Of a DNA stretch of 9,365 bases, positions 1 through 7,190 are shown piece by piece. Numbering within the stretch: the first letter of the stretch is position 1; each line of letters starts with the position of its first letter. The DNA is from an uncultured Blautia sp. (GTDB lineage Bacteria; Bacillota; Clostridia; Lachnospirales; Lachnospiraceae), in contig CAKRTP010000067.1 in NCBI GenBank assembly GCA_934402155.1, positions 1 through 9,365 of the forward strand, written 5' to 3'. The notes beneath the pieces were generated by a model. The model did not search any database. It was not told the DNA's origin and saw only the letters and a list, made by a program, of their open reading frames with translations. The position numbers were made by a program, and so were the translations under genes.

Positions 1-19
1 ATGTGAGAAAATACATATC

Positions 20-48
20 TGGACTTTGTAAAAAGAAACAATTATAAT
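20..48 (+). promoter_or_regulatory. Promoter for the AAA-ATPase/nuclease gene
   Basis: A TGGACT -35 box (20-25, 4 of 6 consensus bases) lies 17 bp before a perfect TATAAT -10 box (43-48). Transcription would start near position 55, about 30 nt before the ATG at 85. The box spacing and its fit to the downstream ribosome binding site support the call. No operator-like inverted repeat is visible in the short stretch available. Confidence 0.65.
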
Positions 49-84
49 AAATGTGTATCCGCAATTATGCAAAGGAGGACAGGA

Positions 85-1674
85 ATGGGAAGATTTGTAA
101 ATCCGGGAAATGGTGCATTTCAGGCAGATGTAAATGCAGAGATATATGTTGATAAGACTGGACTTTTACGTTTCACAAATCAGGTCATCAATACAAACGC
201 TGCATTTATTTGTAATAGTCGGCCAAGACGCTTTGGAAAGTCCGTAACCGCTAATATGCTGGCTGCGTATTACAGTAAGGGGAGTGACTCAAAAGATATT
301 TTTTCCGGATTGGATATTTCCAAATCAGCTGATTATGAAAAACACAGGAATCAGTATGATGTCATCCATTTTGATGTACAGTGGTGTGTAGAAGCAATCA
401 GCGGACCGGAAAAATTCGTGTCATTCATCACTGAAAGCATTATAAAAGAGTTGCAGCAGATATATCCTGGCATTCTTGATGAGAATGTGCAATCTCTTCC
501 AGATGCGTTGTCGTTAATAAATAGTGCATTAGGAATAAAATTTGTTGTAATTATCGATGAATGGGATGTTTTGATTCGTGATGAAGCAGGCAGAAAAGAT
601 CTTCAGAATGAATATGTTCGATTTTTACGTGGCTTATTTAAAGGCGCAGAGCCAATGAAATATATCAGCCTTGCTTATATCACCGGCATCTTACCAATGA
701 TAAAATTCAAAACACAGTCGGCACTGAATAATTTTGATGAATTTACCATGCTGGATGCCGGTCAGATGGCTCCTTATATAGGTTTTTCAGAGGAAGAAGT
801 AAAGGCACTGTGCCAGAAATATCAGATGAGCTTTGATGAAGTGCAGAAATGGTATGATGGATATTTTTTGGATGACTGTCATGTATATAATCCGAAAGCG
901 GTTGTCAGTGCAATGACACGGAAAAAAGTGCAGAATTACTGGTCTCAGACGGCCTCCTATAAATCCGTACTGCCATTTATCAGTATGAATTTTGATGGAT
1001 TAAAAACAGCTATCATGGAAATGTATTCCGGATCAGAAGTAGAGGTAAATGTAGGATCATTCCAGAACAATATCAGCAGTTTCTCCGGGAAAGATGATGT
1101 ACTGACCTATTTGATTCATCTTGGATATCTGGGCTATGACCAGTACCACAGAACCGCATTTATACCAAATGAGGAAATAAGACAGGAATTTCAGACAGTA
1201 TTGAAAGAAGAAAAATGGGATGAACTGAATCGGATGGAGCTCGCGTCCTATGAATTGTTAGAAGCAACGCTGGATATGGATGTAAAAACAGTTTCACATG
1301 AGATTGATTTGATTCATAGAAAATATGCATCTTCGATTCAGTACAATAACGAAAACTCTTTGAGCTGTGTGATCACCATTGCATATTTAAGTAGTATGCG
1401 GTATTATTTCAAACCGGTCAGAGAACTTCAGTCAGGGTATGGATTTGCAGATCTGGTCTATATTCCAAAACCGAAATATCAGAATAGTCATCCGGCACTT
1501 TTGATAGAACTCAAATGGAATAAAAATGCAGAAACAGCAATTACGCAAATCAAGGAAAAGAAATATCCAGAATCAATTGAGGAATACACAGGGGATATAC
1601 TGCTTGTAGGGATCAATTATGATAAAAAGACAAAAGTACATGAATGCGTGATTGAAAAATATAGGAAAGAATAG
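85..1674 (+). CDS. AAA-ATPase-like / PD-(D/E)XK nuclease superfamily protein (529 aa)
   Basis: This protein matches the large bacterial family with an N-terminal AAA-ATPase-like domain and a C-terminal PD-(D/E)XK nuclease domain (the AAA-ATPase_like plus DUF1703/PDDEXK_9 architecture). In order one sees a YVDKT motif near residue 22, a Walker A P-loop RPRRFGKS at about 46-53, a Walker B IIDEWD at about 156-161, a YITGILPM segment near 198, a WYDGY motif near 256, and a nuclease-like core GYGFADLVYI (Asp about 456) followed by LLIELKW (Glu about 475, Lys about 477) and a downstream QI..K.Y helix. The start at 85 is preferred over the in-frame ATG at 67 because AAAGGAGG (71-78) sits 6 nt before it. 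No signal peptide or membrane segment is visible. The biological role of the family is unsettled; it is abundant and often multicopy in Clostridia and Bacteroidetes, and a defence or mobile-element role is only inference. It has its own promoter and terminator and is probably not part of the cas operon. Confidence 0.9.
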   Translation: MGRFVNPGNGAFQADVNAEIYVDKTGLLRFTNQVINTNAAFICNSRPRRFGKSVTANMLAAYYSKGSDSKDIFSGLDISKSADYEKHRNQYDVIHFDVQWCVEAISGPEKFVSFITESIIKELQQIYPGILDENVQSLPDALSLINSALGIKFVVIIDEWDVLIRDEAGRKDLQNEYVRFLRGLFKGAEPMKYISLAYITGILPMIKFKTQSALNNFDEFTMLDAGQMAPYIGFSEEEVKALCQKYQMSFDEVQKWYDGYFLDDCHVYNPKAVVSAMTRKKVQNYWSQTASYKSVLPFISMNFDGLKTAIMEMYSGSEVEVNVGSFQNNISSFSGKDDVLTYLIHLGYLGYDQYHRTAFIPNEEIRQEFQTVLKEEKWDELNRMELASYELLEATLDMDVKTVSHEIDLIHRKYASSIQYNNENSLSCVITIAYLSSMRYYFKPVRELQSGYGFADLVYIPKPKYQNSHPALLIELKWNKNAETAITQIKEKKYPESIEEYTGDILLVGINYDKKTKVHECVIEKYRKE

Positions 1675-1684
1675 TTGGTGGAAG

Positions 1685-1713
1685 GGAATCGGAATGGTAT
1701 CTGGTTCCTTTTT
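1685..1713 (+). terminator. Probable rho-independent terminator of the ATPase/nuclease gene
   Basis: GGAATC (1685-1690) pairs with GGTTCC (1703-1708), giving 6 bp with one T-G wobble and a 12-nt loop, and is followed directly by TTTTT (1709-1713). It begins 11 nt after the stop codon. The stem is short and the loop large, so termination may be partial. The rest of the gap up to the tracrRNA terminator is A-rich, and no gene is supported there. Confidence 0.5.
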
Positions 1714-1821
1714 ATTATGGAAAGTAAAAAAAATAAGAAATAAAAAAGTTTTATTGGAAGTAGTGCATAAAAAACTTGCAGAACAATGAAAAAATGTTAA
1801 TATATACGTATAAGTGCAAAG

Positions 1822-1843
1822 AAAAAAGCCTGCATAGCAGGCT
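1822..1843 (-). terminator. Rho-independent terminator of the tracrRNA
   Basis: Read on the minus strand, AGCCTGC (1843-1837) pairs perfectly with GCAGGCT (1833-1827) across a 3-nt loop, and a T-run follows to 1822. In the plus direction the hairpin is not followed by T residues, so it should stop only the leftward tracrRNA. It also forms the final hairpin of the mature RNA. Confidence 0.9.
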
Positions 1844-1875
1844 ATCCACACACTGTAGGCCACAAAAGTGGCGAT

Positions 1876-1904
1876 TTGAATAAATTTTTATTTGAACTTA
1901 TGAT
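1876..1904 (+). promoter_or_regulatory. Possible cas operon promoter inside the tracrRNA gene
   Basis: On the plus strand TTGAAT (1876-1881, 4 of 6) lies 17 bp before TATGAT (1899-1904, 5 of 6), predicting a start near 1911 and a cas9 leader of about 80 nt. No better plus-strand pair was found between the tracrRNA and cas9. The -10 box falls within the anti-repeat, so the two promoters oppose each other and the transcripts would overlap by about 18 nt. A weaker alternative is TTGCAG at 1776-1781 with A/T-rich -10 candidates around 1798-1806. Because the area is A/T-rich, chance matches are likely. Confidence 0.4.
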
Positions 1905-1925
1905 GTAAGTTAGTATGGTACTAAA
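1890..1925 (-). repeat. Anti-repeat segment of the tracrRNA
   Basis: On the plus strand this stretch looks like a diverged CRISPR repeat. It shares the block ATGATGTAA (1900-1908) and the block GTATGGTACT (1913-1922) with the array repeat, with changes at the internal loop and a 2-nt insertion at the bulge position. The match lies in the same orientation as the array, so the transcribed minus strand is the complementary anti-repeat. Confidence 0.92.
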
Positions 1926-1934
1926 CTTACCTTT

Positions 1935-1963
1935 AGTATAAGGAATAAGAACGGAACTGTCAA
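1935..1963 (-). promoter_or_regulatory. tracrRNA promoter
   Basis: On the minus strand a perfect TTGACA -35 box (1963-1958) is separated by exactly 17 bp from TATACT (1940-1935, 5 of 6 consensus bases). Seven bases downstream is an A at 1928, the expected start, 3 nt before the anti-repeat. This is the strongest promoter in the window and suggests constitutive high tracrRNA expression. It lies between the anti-repeat and the cas9 start codon. Confidence 0.85.
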
Positions 1964-1981
1964 CGGGTATTTGAAAAAAAT

Positions 1982-1985
1982 GAGG
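1982..1985 (+). promoter_or_regulatory. cas9 ribosome binding site
   Basis: GAGG ends 6 nt before the ATG at 1992. The in-frame alternatives TTG (1971) and ATG (1980) have no comparable purine-rich site at the right distance. This site therefore decides the start of cas9. Confidence 0.7.
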
Positions 1986-1991
1986 ATAAAG

Positions 1992-4900
1992 ATGCAGGAT
2001 TATTTTATTGGATTAGATATGGGAACCGGATCTGTTGGATGGGCAGTGACAGATCAACAATATCGTGTTTTGCGTAGACATGGAAAAGCATTATGGGGTG
2101 TGAGATTGTTTGAAAGTGCAGAGACAGCTGAAGAACGAAGAGTGTTTCGAACAGCACGTAGAAGGCTGGATCGAAGAGGGTGGAGAATAAATATATTACA
2201 AGAATTGTTTGCAGAGGAAATCAGCAAAGTAGATCCTGGATTCTATCTTAGAATGAAAGAAAGTAAATATTACCCGGAGGACAAAAGGCAGGAAGATGGA
2301 ACATGTCCTGAACTTCCGTACACATTATTTGCGGATGCAGATTATACAGACAAAGATTATCACAAAGAATTTCCAACAATATACCATTTGAGAAAATACC
2401 TTATGGAGACGGCGGAGATGCCAGATATTCGTTTGGTATATTTGGCGATGCACCATATGATGAAGCACCGAGGTCATTTTCTTCTGTCAGGTGATATTGA
2501 ACAGGTGATTGATTTTGAAACAACATTTTTACAGTTAATTTATAATATAAAAAGTGAAGAGTTGGAATTTGATCTTGATATCACAAAAGATAATATAGGC
2601 TTTATTAAGTCGATATTAACAGACAGAAATGAGACGAGGACAGGGAAAAAGACGAAGCTGGTAAAAGAATTGCATGCTAAAAGCACATGTGAAAAAGGAT
2701 TTTTGACATTATTGTCTGGAGGAACTGTAAAATTAAGTGACTTATTTGGTAATGAAGACCTGGATAGATGTGAAAGATCAAAAATATCATTTGCCGATAG
2801 CGGATATGAAGAGTACAAAGCAGTAGTGGAAACGGATTTGAGTGAATTGTATTATATCATTGAATCAGCAAAAGCAGTTTATGACTGGGCGGTGTTGGCG
2901 GATATTTTAAATGGATCACAATATATATCAGAAGCTAAAGTGCAGATATATGAAAAGCATAAAAAAGACTTGAAAATGCTGAAAAGAATGGTAAAAGAGC
3001 AATTACCGAAAGAAGATTATAAGAAGATATTTGTTAATTCAGATGCAAAGGTGAAAAATTATTGTGCTTATATAGGACAGACAAAGAATAATGGAAAGAA
3101 GACAAATCTTCAGGGAAAACGCTGCAACAGACAAGAGTTTATAGACTATTTAAAAAAGAATGTACTGGAAAAATTGATAGATGAAAGCAGTAAACAGTAC
3201 TTAGCTGGAGAGTTAGAAAAGGATTCTTTTCTTCCGAGACAGGTGACAAAAGACAATGGTGTTATTCCGTATCAGGTTCATTTATATGAACTAAGACAAA
3301 TAATTGCGAATTTGCGTGACAAAATACCATTGATAAATAAAAATGGAGAAAAGATAATCCAACTATATACGTTTCGGATCCCTTATTATGTAGGACCACT
3401 GAACAGACAGACCGAAGAAGTAAAATCGAGTTTTTCATGGGCAATCAGAAAAAATGATGAAAAAATATATCCGTGGAATTTTGAAGAGATAATTGATGTA
3501 GAAGCTAGTGCTGAAAAATTCATACGAAGAATGACAAATAAGTGTACTTATCTTGTAGGATCAGATGTTTTACCGAAAGATTCATTACTATACAGTAAAT
3601 TCATGGTATTAAATGAATTGAATAATCTTCGTATAAATGGTGAGAAAATATCTGTTGAGTTAAAACAGAGAATATATGAAGATGTTTTTTGTAAAAAAAG
3701 GAAAGTAACACAGAAAAAGATAAGAGACTACTTGATAAGGGAAGGTATTGTAGGAAAAGATGCGGAATTAAGTGGAATCGATGGAGACTTTAAGAGTGCT
3801 TTGACTGCTTATCACGATTTTAAAGAAAAATTAACGGATGCGGAACTTTCACAGAAAGATAAAGAAGAGATTATATTATCAGTTGTATTGTTTGGTGAAG
3901 ATAAAAAAATATTAAAACAACGATTGAAACAACAATTTCCACAGTTAACGGAAAAACAAGTGAAGATAATATTGAATCTTTCTTATAAAGGATGGGGAAG
4001 GTTATCGAAAGAATTGCTCGAGGAGGTAACTATACCAGCTCCGGAAACGGGAGAAGTGTGGAACATTATAACTGCATTATGGGAAACAAATGACAACCTG
4101 CAAATATTATTAAGTAAAAAGTATTCGTTTACGGCAGAAATCAATGTATATAATTCTTTGGGAAAGAGAGAAAATTTGTCTTATCAGATGATAGAAGAAT
4201 TATATGTATCACCGGCTGTTAAGAGACAGATTTGGCAGACTCTGCTGATTGTAAAAGAAATTGAAAAAATTATGGGTGGGAAACCTAAAAGAGTTTTTGT
4301 AGAAATGGCACGGGAAAAGCAGGAAAGCAAACGAACCGAGTCAAGAAAAAAACAATTGCAGGAGCTTTATAAGACTTGCAAAACAGAAGAACGGGACTGG
4401 ATAGGTGAACTGAATCTGCAAGGTGATCAGAATCTGAGAAGTGACAGACTTTATTTGTATTATACGCAAAAGGGCAGATGTATGTATTCAGGCGAGCCAA
4501 TAGATTTAGAAGCGTTATGGGATAATAATAAATACGATATTGACCATATTTACCCGCAGTCTAAAACTATGGATGACAGTTTGAACAATCGGGTATTGGT
4601 AAAGAAGGAACTTAATGCGATAAAATCAGACAATTATCCACTGGATAGAGATATTCAGAAAAAGATGCAGCCATTCTGGAAAATGCTTTTGGAACATTCT
4701 TTTATATCTAGGGAGAAATATGAACGATTAATAAGAAAAGATGAATTTTTACCAAATGAGCTTGCTGGATTTATTGAAAGACAGATTGTGGAGACAAGGC
4801 AAAGCACAAAAGCAGTTGCCGAAATTTTAAAAGATACGTTACCAGAAAGTGATATTGTATATGTGAAAGCGAGAACAGTGTCTCAATTCCGACAAGACTA

Positions 4901-6011
4901 TAAGTTTGTGAAAGTTCGAGAGATGAACGATTATCATCATGCGAAAGATGCTTATTTGAATATTGTGGTGGGAAATACCTATTTTGTAAAATTTACAAAA
5001 GATGCAGCGAGATATGTAAAAGATAATCCTGGCAGAACTTATAATTTGCAGAAAATGTTCACTTCGAAATATGATGTAACCAGAAATGGGGAAACTGCAT
5101 GGAAAGCAGGGGAAACAGGTTCTATTGTAACTGTGAGGCAGACAATGGAAAAGAATAATATTCTTGTTACAAGAAAATCGTATGAAGTAAAGGGTGGACT
5201 GTTTGATCAACAGATTATGAAAAAAGGAAAAGGGCAAGTCCCAATAAAAGGGAGTGATGACAGATTACAAAACATCGATAAATATGGTGGATATAATAAA
5301 GCAACAGGTGCCTATTTTATGCTGGTAAAATCAAAGGATAAAAAGGGCAAAGAAATTAAAACTCTAGAATATATACCATTATATTTGAAAAATCAAATTG
5401 AAAGTAATGAGAGTACTGCTTTGGAGTATTTACGAAAAGAAAAAGGAATGACCGAACCACAAATTTTAATAAGGAAGATTAAAACGGATACATTATTCAA
5501 TGTGGATGGATTTCATATGTGGCTATCAGGACGAACTGGAAAACAGTTGATTTTCAAAGGTGCAAATCAATTGGTACTTTCTCAAAATGAGAAAAATACA
5601 CTGAAAAAGATATTAAAGTATACAAAACGGCAAAAAGAAAATAAAAATGTAATATTGACAGAAAATGATGCACTTACAGAACAAAGTTTGACAGAACTAT
5701 ATGACACATTTTTGTATAAAATAAAAAATACAGTCTATCATGTACGGTTAAGTGCGCAGGCTAAAACATTAGAAAACGGAAGAGAAACGTTTGTGAAATT
5801 AACGAATGAAGAAAAATGTCTGGTATTGTCTGAAATTCTTCATATGTTTCAGTGTCAGAGTGGCGCAGCAAATCTGAAGTTGATTAATGGACCTTCAAGC
5901 GCAGGAATTCTGGTTATGAACAACAATATAACAGGATGTAAAAAAATAACCATAATTCATCAGTCAGTAACAGGAGTATTTGAAAATGAGATTGATTTAT
6001 TAGCGTTATGA
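1992..6011 (+). CDS. cas9: Cas9 RNA-guided endonuclease, type II-A (1339 aa)
   Basis: Cas9 uses the crRNA-tracrRNA duplex to bind matching DNA next to a PAM and cuts both strands; in type II-A it also helps choose spacers. Seen in order: RuvC-I with Asp9 in YFIGLDMGT, an arginine-rich bridge helix (about 48-75), a large REC region (to about 715), RuvC-II with Glu771 in FVEMARE, the HNH domain with Asp851-His852 in YDIDHIYPQS and Asn875, RuvC-III with His983 and Asp986 in YHHAKDAY, and a C-terminal PAM-interacting region ending in IIHQSVTG. All catalytic residues known from S. pyogenes Cas9 are present, and the length is normal for II-A. The start at 1992 is chosen for its ribosome binding site; longer forms would add 4 or 7 residues. 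The two PAM-reading arginines of the S. pyogenes enzyme are not conserved, so the PAM probably differs from NGG. The stop overlaps the cas1 start by 4 nt (ATGA). Confidence 0.98.
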   Translation: MQDYFIGLDMGTGSVGWAVTDQQYRVLRRHGKALWGVRLFESAETAEERRVFRTARRRLDRRGWRINILQELFAEEISKVDPGFYLRMKESKYYPEDKRQEDGTCPELPYTLFADADYTDKDYHKEFPTIYHLRKYLMETAEMPDIRLVYLAMHHMMKHRGHFLLSGDIEQVIDFETTFLQLIYNIKSEELEFDLDITKDNIGFIKSILTDRNETRTGKKTKLVKELHAKSTCEKGFLTLLSGGTVKLSDLFGNEDLDRCERSKISFADSGYEEYKAVVETDLSELYYIIESAKAVYDWAVLADILNGSQYISEAKVQIYEKHKKDLKMLKRMVKEQLPKEDYKKIFVNSDAKVKNYCAYIGQTKNNGKKTNLQGKRCNRQEFIDYLKKNVLEKLIDESSKQYLAGELEKDSFLPRQVTKDNGVIPYQVHLYELRQIIANLRDKIPLINKNGEKIIQLYTFRIPYYVGPLNRQTEEVKSSFSWAIRKNDEKIYPWNFEEIIDVEASAEKFIRRMTNKCTYLVGSDVLPKDSLLYSKFMVLNELNNLRINGEKISVELKQRIYEDVFCKKRKVTQKKIRDYLIREGIVGKDAELSGIDGDFKSALTAYHDFKEKLTDAELSQKDKEEIILSVVLFGEDKKILKQRLKQQFPQLTEKQVKIILNLSYKGWGRLSKELLEEVTIPAPETGEVWNIITALWETNDNLQILLSKKYSFTAEINVYNSLGKRENLSYQMIEELYVSPAVKRQIWQTLLIVKEIEKIMGGKPKRVFVEMAREKQESKRTESRKKQLQELYKTCKTEERDWIGELNLQGDQNLRSDRLYLYYTQKGRCMYSGEPIDLEALWDNNKYDIDHIYPQSKTMDDSLNNRVLVKKELNAIKSDNYPLDRDIQKKMQPFWKMLLEHSFISREKYERLIRKDEFLPNELAGFIERQIVETRQSTKAVAEILKDTLPESDIVYVKARTVSQFRQDYKFVKVREMNDYHHAKDAYLNIVVGNTYFVKFTKDAARYVKDNPGRTYNLQKMFTSKYDVTRNGETAWKAGETGSIVTVRQTMEKNNILVTRKSYEVKGGLFDQQIMKKGKGQVPIKGSDDRLQNIDKYGGYNKATGAYFMLVKSKDKKGKEIKTLEYIPLYLKNQIESNESTALEYLRKEKGMTEPQILIRKIKTDTLFNVDGFHMWLSGRTGKQLIFKGANQLVLSQNEKNTLKKILKYTKRQKENKNVILTENDALTEQSLTELYDTFLYKIKNTVYHVRLSAQAKTLENGRETFVKLTNEEKCLVLSEILHMFQCQSGAANLKLINGPSSAGILVMNNNITGCKKITIIHQSVTGVFENEIDLLAL

Positions 6012-6880
6012 GTTGGAGAACGATTGTAATTTCAAAACGAGCCAAGTTAGATCTTCAGCTTGGCTATATGGTAGTGCGAGGAGATGAAGTAACAAAAATA
6101 GTATTAAGCGAAATCGGAACGTTATTAATCGAATCCACAGCGGTGTCTCTTACTACCGGCTTGCTGGCGGAATTGGCTAAAAGAAAAGTAAAGGTGATTT
6201 TCTGTGATGAAAAAAGAAATCCTTCATCGGAGATTGTGAGTTATTATGGAAGTCATGATACCAGTAATAAAGTGCGAAAACAGATTGCCTGGAAACAGAA
6301 AACAAAAGAAGCTGTATGGACGGAAATTGTCAGCGAAAAGATTCGGAAACAAAAAGAACTACTAACATTACGAAGAAAGGATGAAGCAGAATTACTTGGA
6401 CAATATTTAACAGAAATTACGTGGAATGATGGGACGAACAGAGAAGGACATGCTGCAAAAGTATATTTCAATGCATTATTCGGGATGGATTTTACCAGAA
6501 CGGAAGACAGTTATATCAATGCCGGATTAAATTATGGATATTCCATACTTCTATCTATATTTGCAAGAGAAATTGTAGCGAATGGGTATATTACACAATT
6601 GGGTCTGTTTCATGATAACATGTTTAATAAATTTAATTTGGCCTCTGATATAATGGAACCATTTCGAATATTAGTAGATCAACAGGTTATACAGATGATG
6701 CCAACTAAATTAGAAAAAGAAGAAAAAATGCAACTAGTGAATATACTGAACCAGGAAGTACAAATTGATGGAAAAATACAGTATGTAAATAATGCAATCA
6801 AAATATATTGTCGGAGTGTATTTGAGGCATTGAATGAAGATGACAGTGCACTGCTTCGATTTTACAGAATTGAGCTATAG
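6008..6880 (+). CDS. cas1: Cas1 integrase, type II (290 aa)
   Basis: Cas1 is the metal-dependent integrase that, as a complex with Cas2, inserts new spacers at the leader-repeat junction. The N-terminus, MSWRTIVISKRAKLD, is characteristic of type II Cas1. The catalytic triad is visible as Glu146 in NREGHAAKVYF, His202 in GLFHDNMFN and Glu217 in DIMEPFR. Length is typical and the frame is intact. Its ATG overlaps the cas9 stop by 4 nt and has no clear Shine-Dalgarno site, so it is probably translated by coupling to cas9. Confidence 0.98.
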   Translation: MSWRTIVISKRAKLDLQLGYMVVRGDEVTKIVLSEIGTLLIESTAVSLTTGLLAELAKRKVKVIFCDEKRNPSSEIVSYYGSHDTSNKVRKQIAWKQKTKEAVWTEIVSEKIRKQKELLTLRRKDEAELLGQYLTEITWNDGTNREGHAAKVYFNALFGMDFTRTEDSYINAGLNYGYSILLSIFAREIVANGYITQLGLFHDNMFNKFNLASDIMEPFRILVDQQVIQMMPTKLEKEEKMQLVNILNQEVQIDGKIQYVNNAIKIYCRSVFEALNEDDSALLRFYRIEL

Positions 6881-6884
6881 ATTT

Positions 6885-7190
6885 ATGAGAGTACTTGTTT
6901 TTTTTGATTTGCCAGTGATTACGGAAGAAAACCGAAAAGCCTATAGGAAGTTTCGAAAGTTTCTCCTAAAAAGCGGATTTATGATGTTGCAGGAATCAGT
7001 ATATTGTAAATTGGCGTTAAATGGATCTGCAGTAAATGCAATTATAGAAAATGTTCATAAAAATAAACCAGAGGAAGGTCTTATACAATTGCTTTCAGTA
7101 ACAGAAAAGCAATATGCAAAAATGGATATTATTGTTGGAGAAAGCAAAAGTGAGGTACTTGATACAGATGAAAGGCTGGTGATTTTGTGA
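6885..7190 (+). CDS. cas2: Cas2, adaptation complex subunit (101 aa)
   Basis: Cas2 forms the central dimer that bridges two Cas1 dimers during spacer integration. The small ferredoxin-like protein begins MRVLVFFDLPV with the conserved Asp8 at the end of the first strand. It continues with the type II hallmarks YRKFRKFLLKSGF and LQESVYCKL and ends in DTDERLVIL. The ATG at 6885 is chosen because homologous Cas2 proteins start there; the upstream in-frame ATG at 6834 lies inside cas1 and would add 17 unrelated residues. It follows the cas1 stop after 4 nt and overlaps the csn2 start. Confidence 0.97.
   Translation: MRVLVFFDLPVITEENRKAYRKFRKFLLKSGFMMLQESVYCKLALNGSAVNAIIENVHKNKPEEGLIQLLSVTEKQYAKMDIIVGESKSEVLDTDERLVIL

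Larger units (their letters stand above)
1822..1928 (-). ncRNA. tracrRNA (trans-activating CRISPR RNA), about 107 nt
   Basis: This RNA pairs with each repeat of the pre-crRNA, allows RNase III cleavage, and stays in the Cas9-crRNA complex. The minus strand carries a near-complete complement of the 36-nt repeat. Repeat bases 1-7 pair with UUCAAAU (lower stem, with two G-U pairs at bases 1 and 7). Repeat bases 9-17 pair perfectly with UUACAUCAU. Repeat bases 22-31 pair perfectly with AGUACCAUAC. A bulge of A opposite AAG follows the lower stem, as in the Streptococcus pyogenes duplex, and a 4x4 internal loop separates the two upper stems. Downstream are an A/U-only hairpin (about 1889-1876), a GCCAC/GTGGC hairpin with a TTTT loop (1872-1859), a weaker hairpin, and the terminator. 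A near-consensus promoter places the 5' end at about 1928. The gene diverges from cas9. Both ends are inferred from sequence. Confidence 0.92.

Noticed and set aside
1573..1863. Minus-strand open frame of 96 codons overlapping the ATPase 3' end and the tracrRNA
   Set aside because: It runs through the tracrRNA terminator and hairpins and antisense to a clear gene. It has low-complexity Phe/Ile-rich content and no family resemblance.
1971..1991. Upstream starts for cas9 (TTG at 1971, ATG at 1980)
   Set aside because: Neither has a well-placed ribosome binding site, whereas GAGG is correctly spaced for 1992.
4839..5237. Minus-strand open frame of 132 codons inside cas9
   Set aside because: It is antisense to the conserved RuvC-III region of cas9, with no recognisable domain and no promoter.
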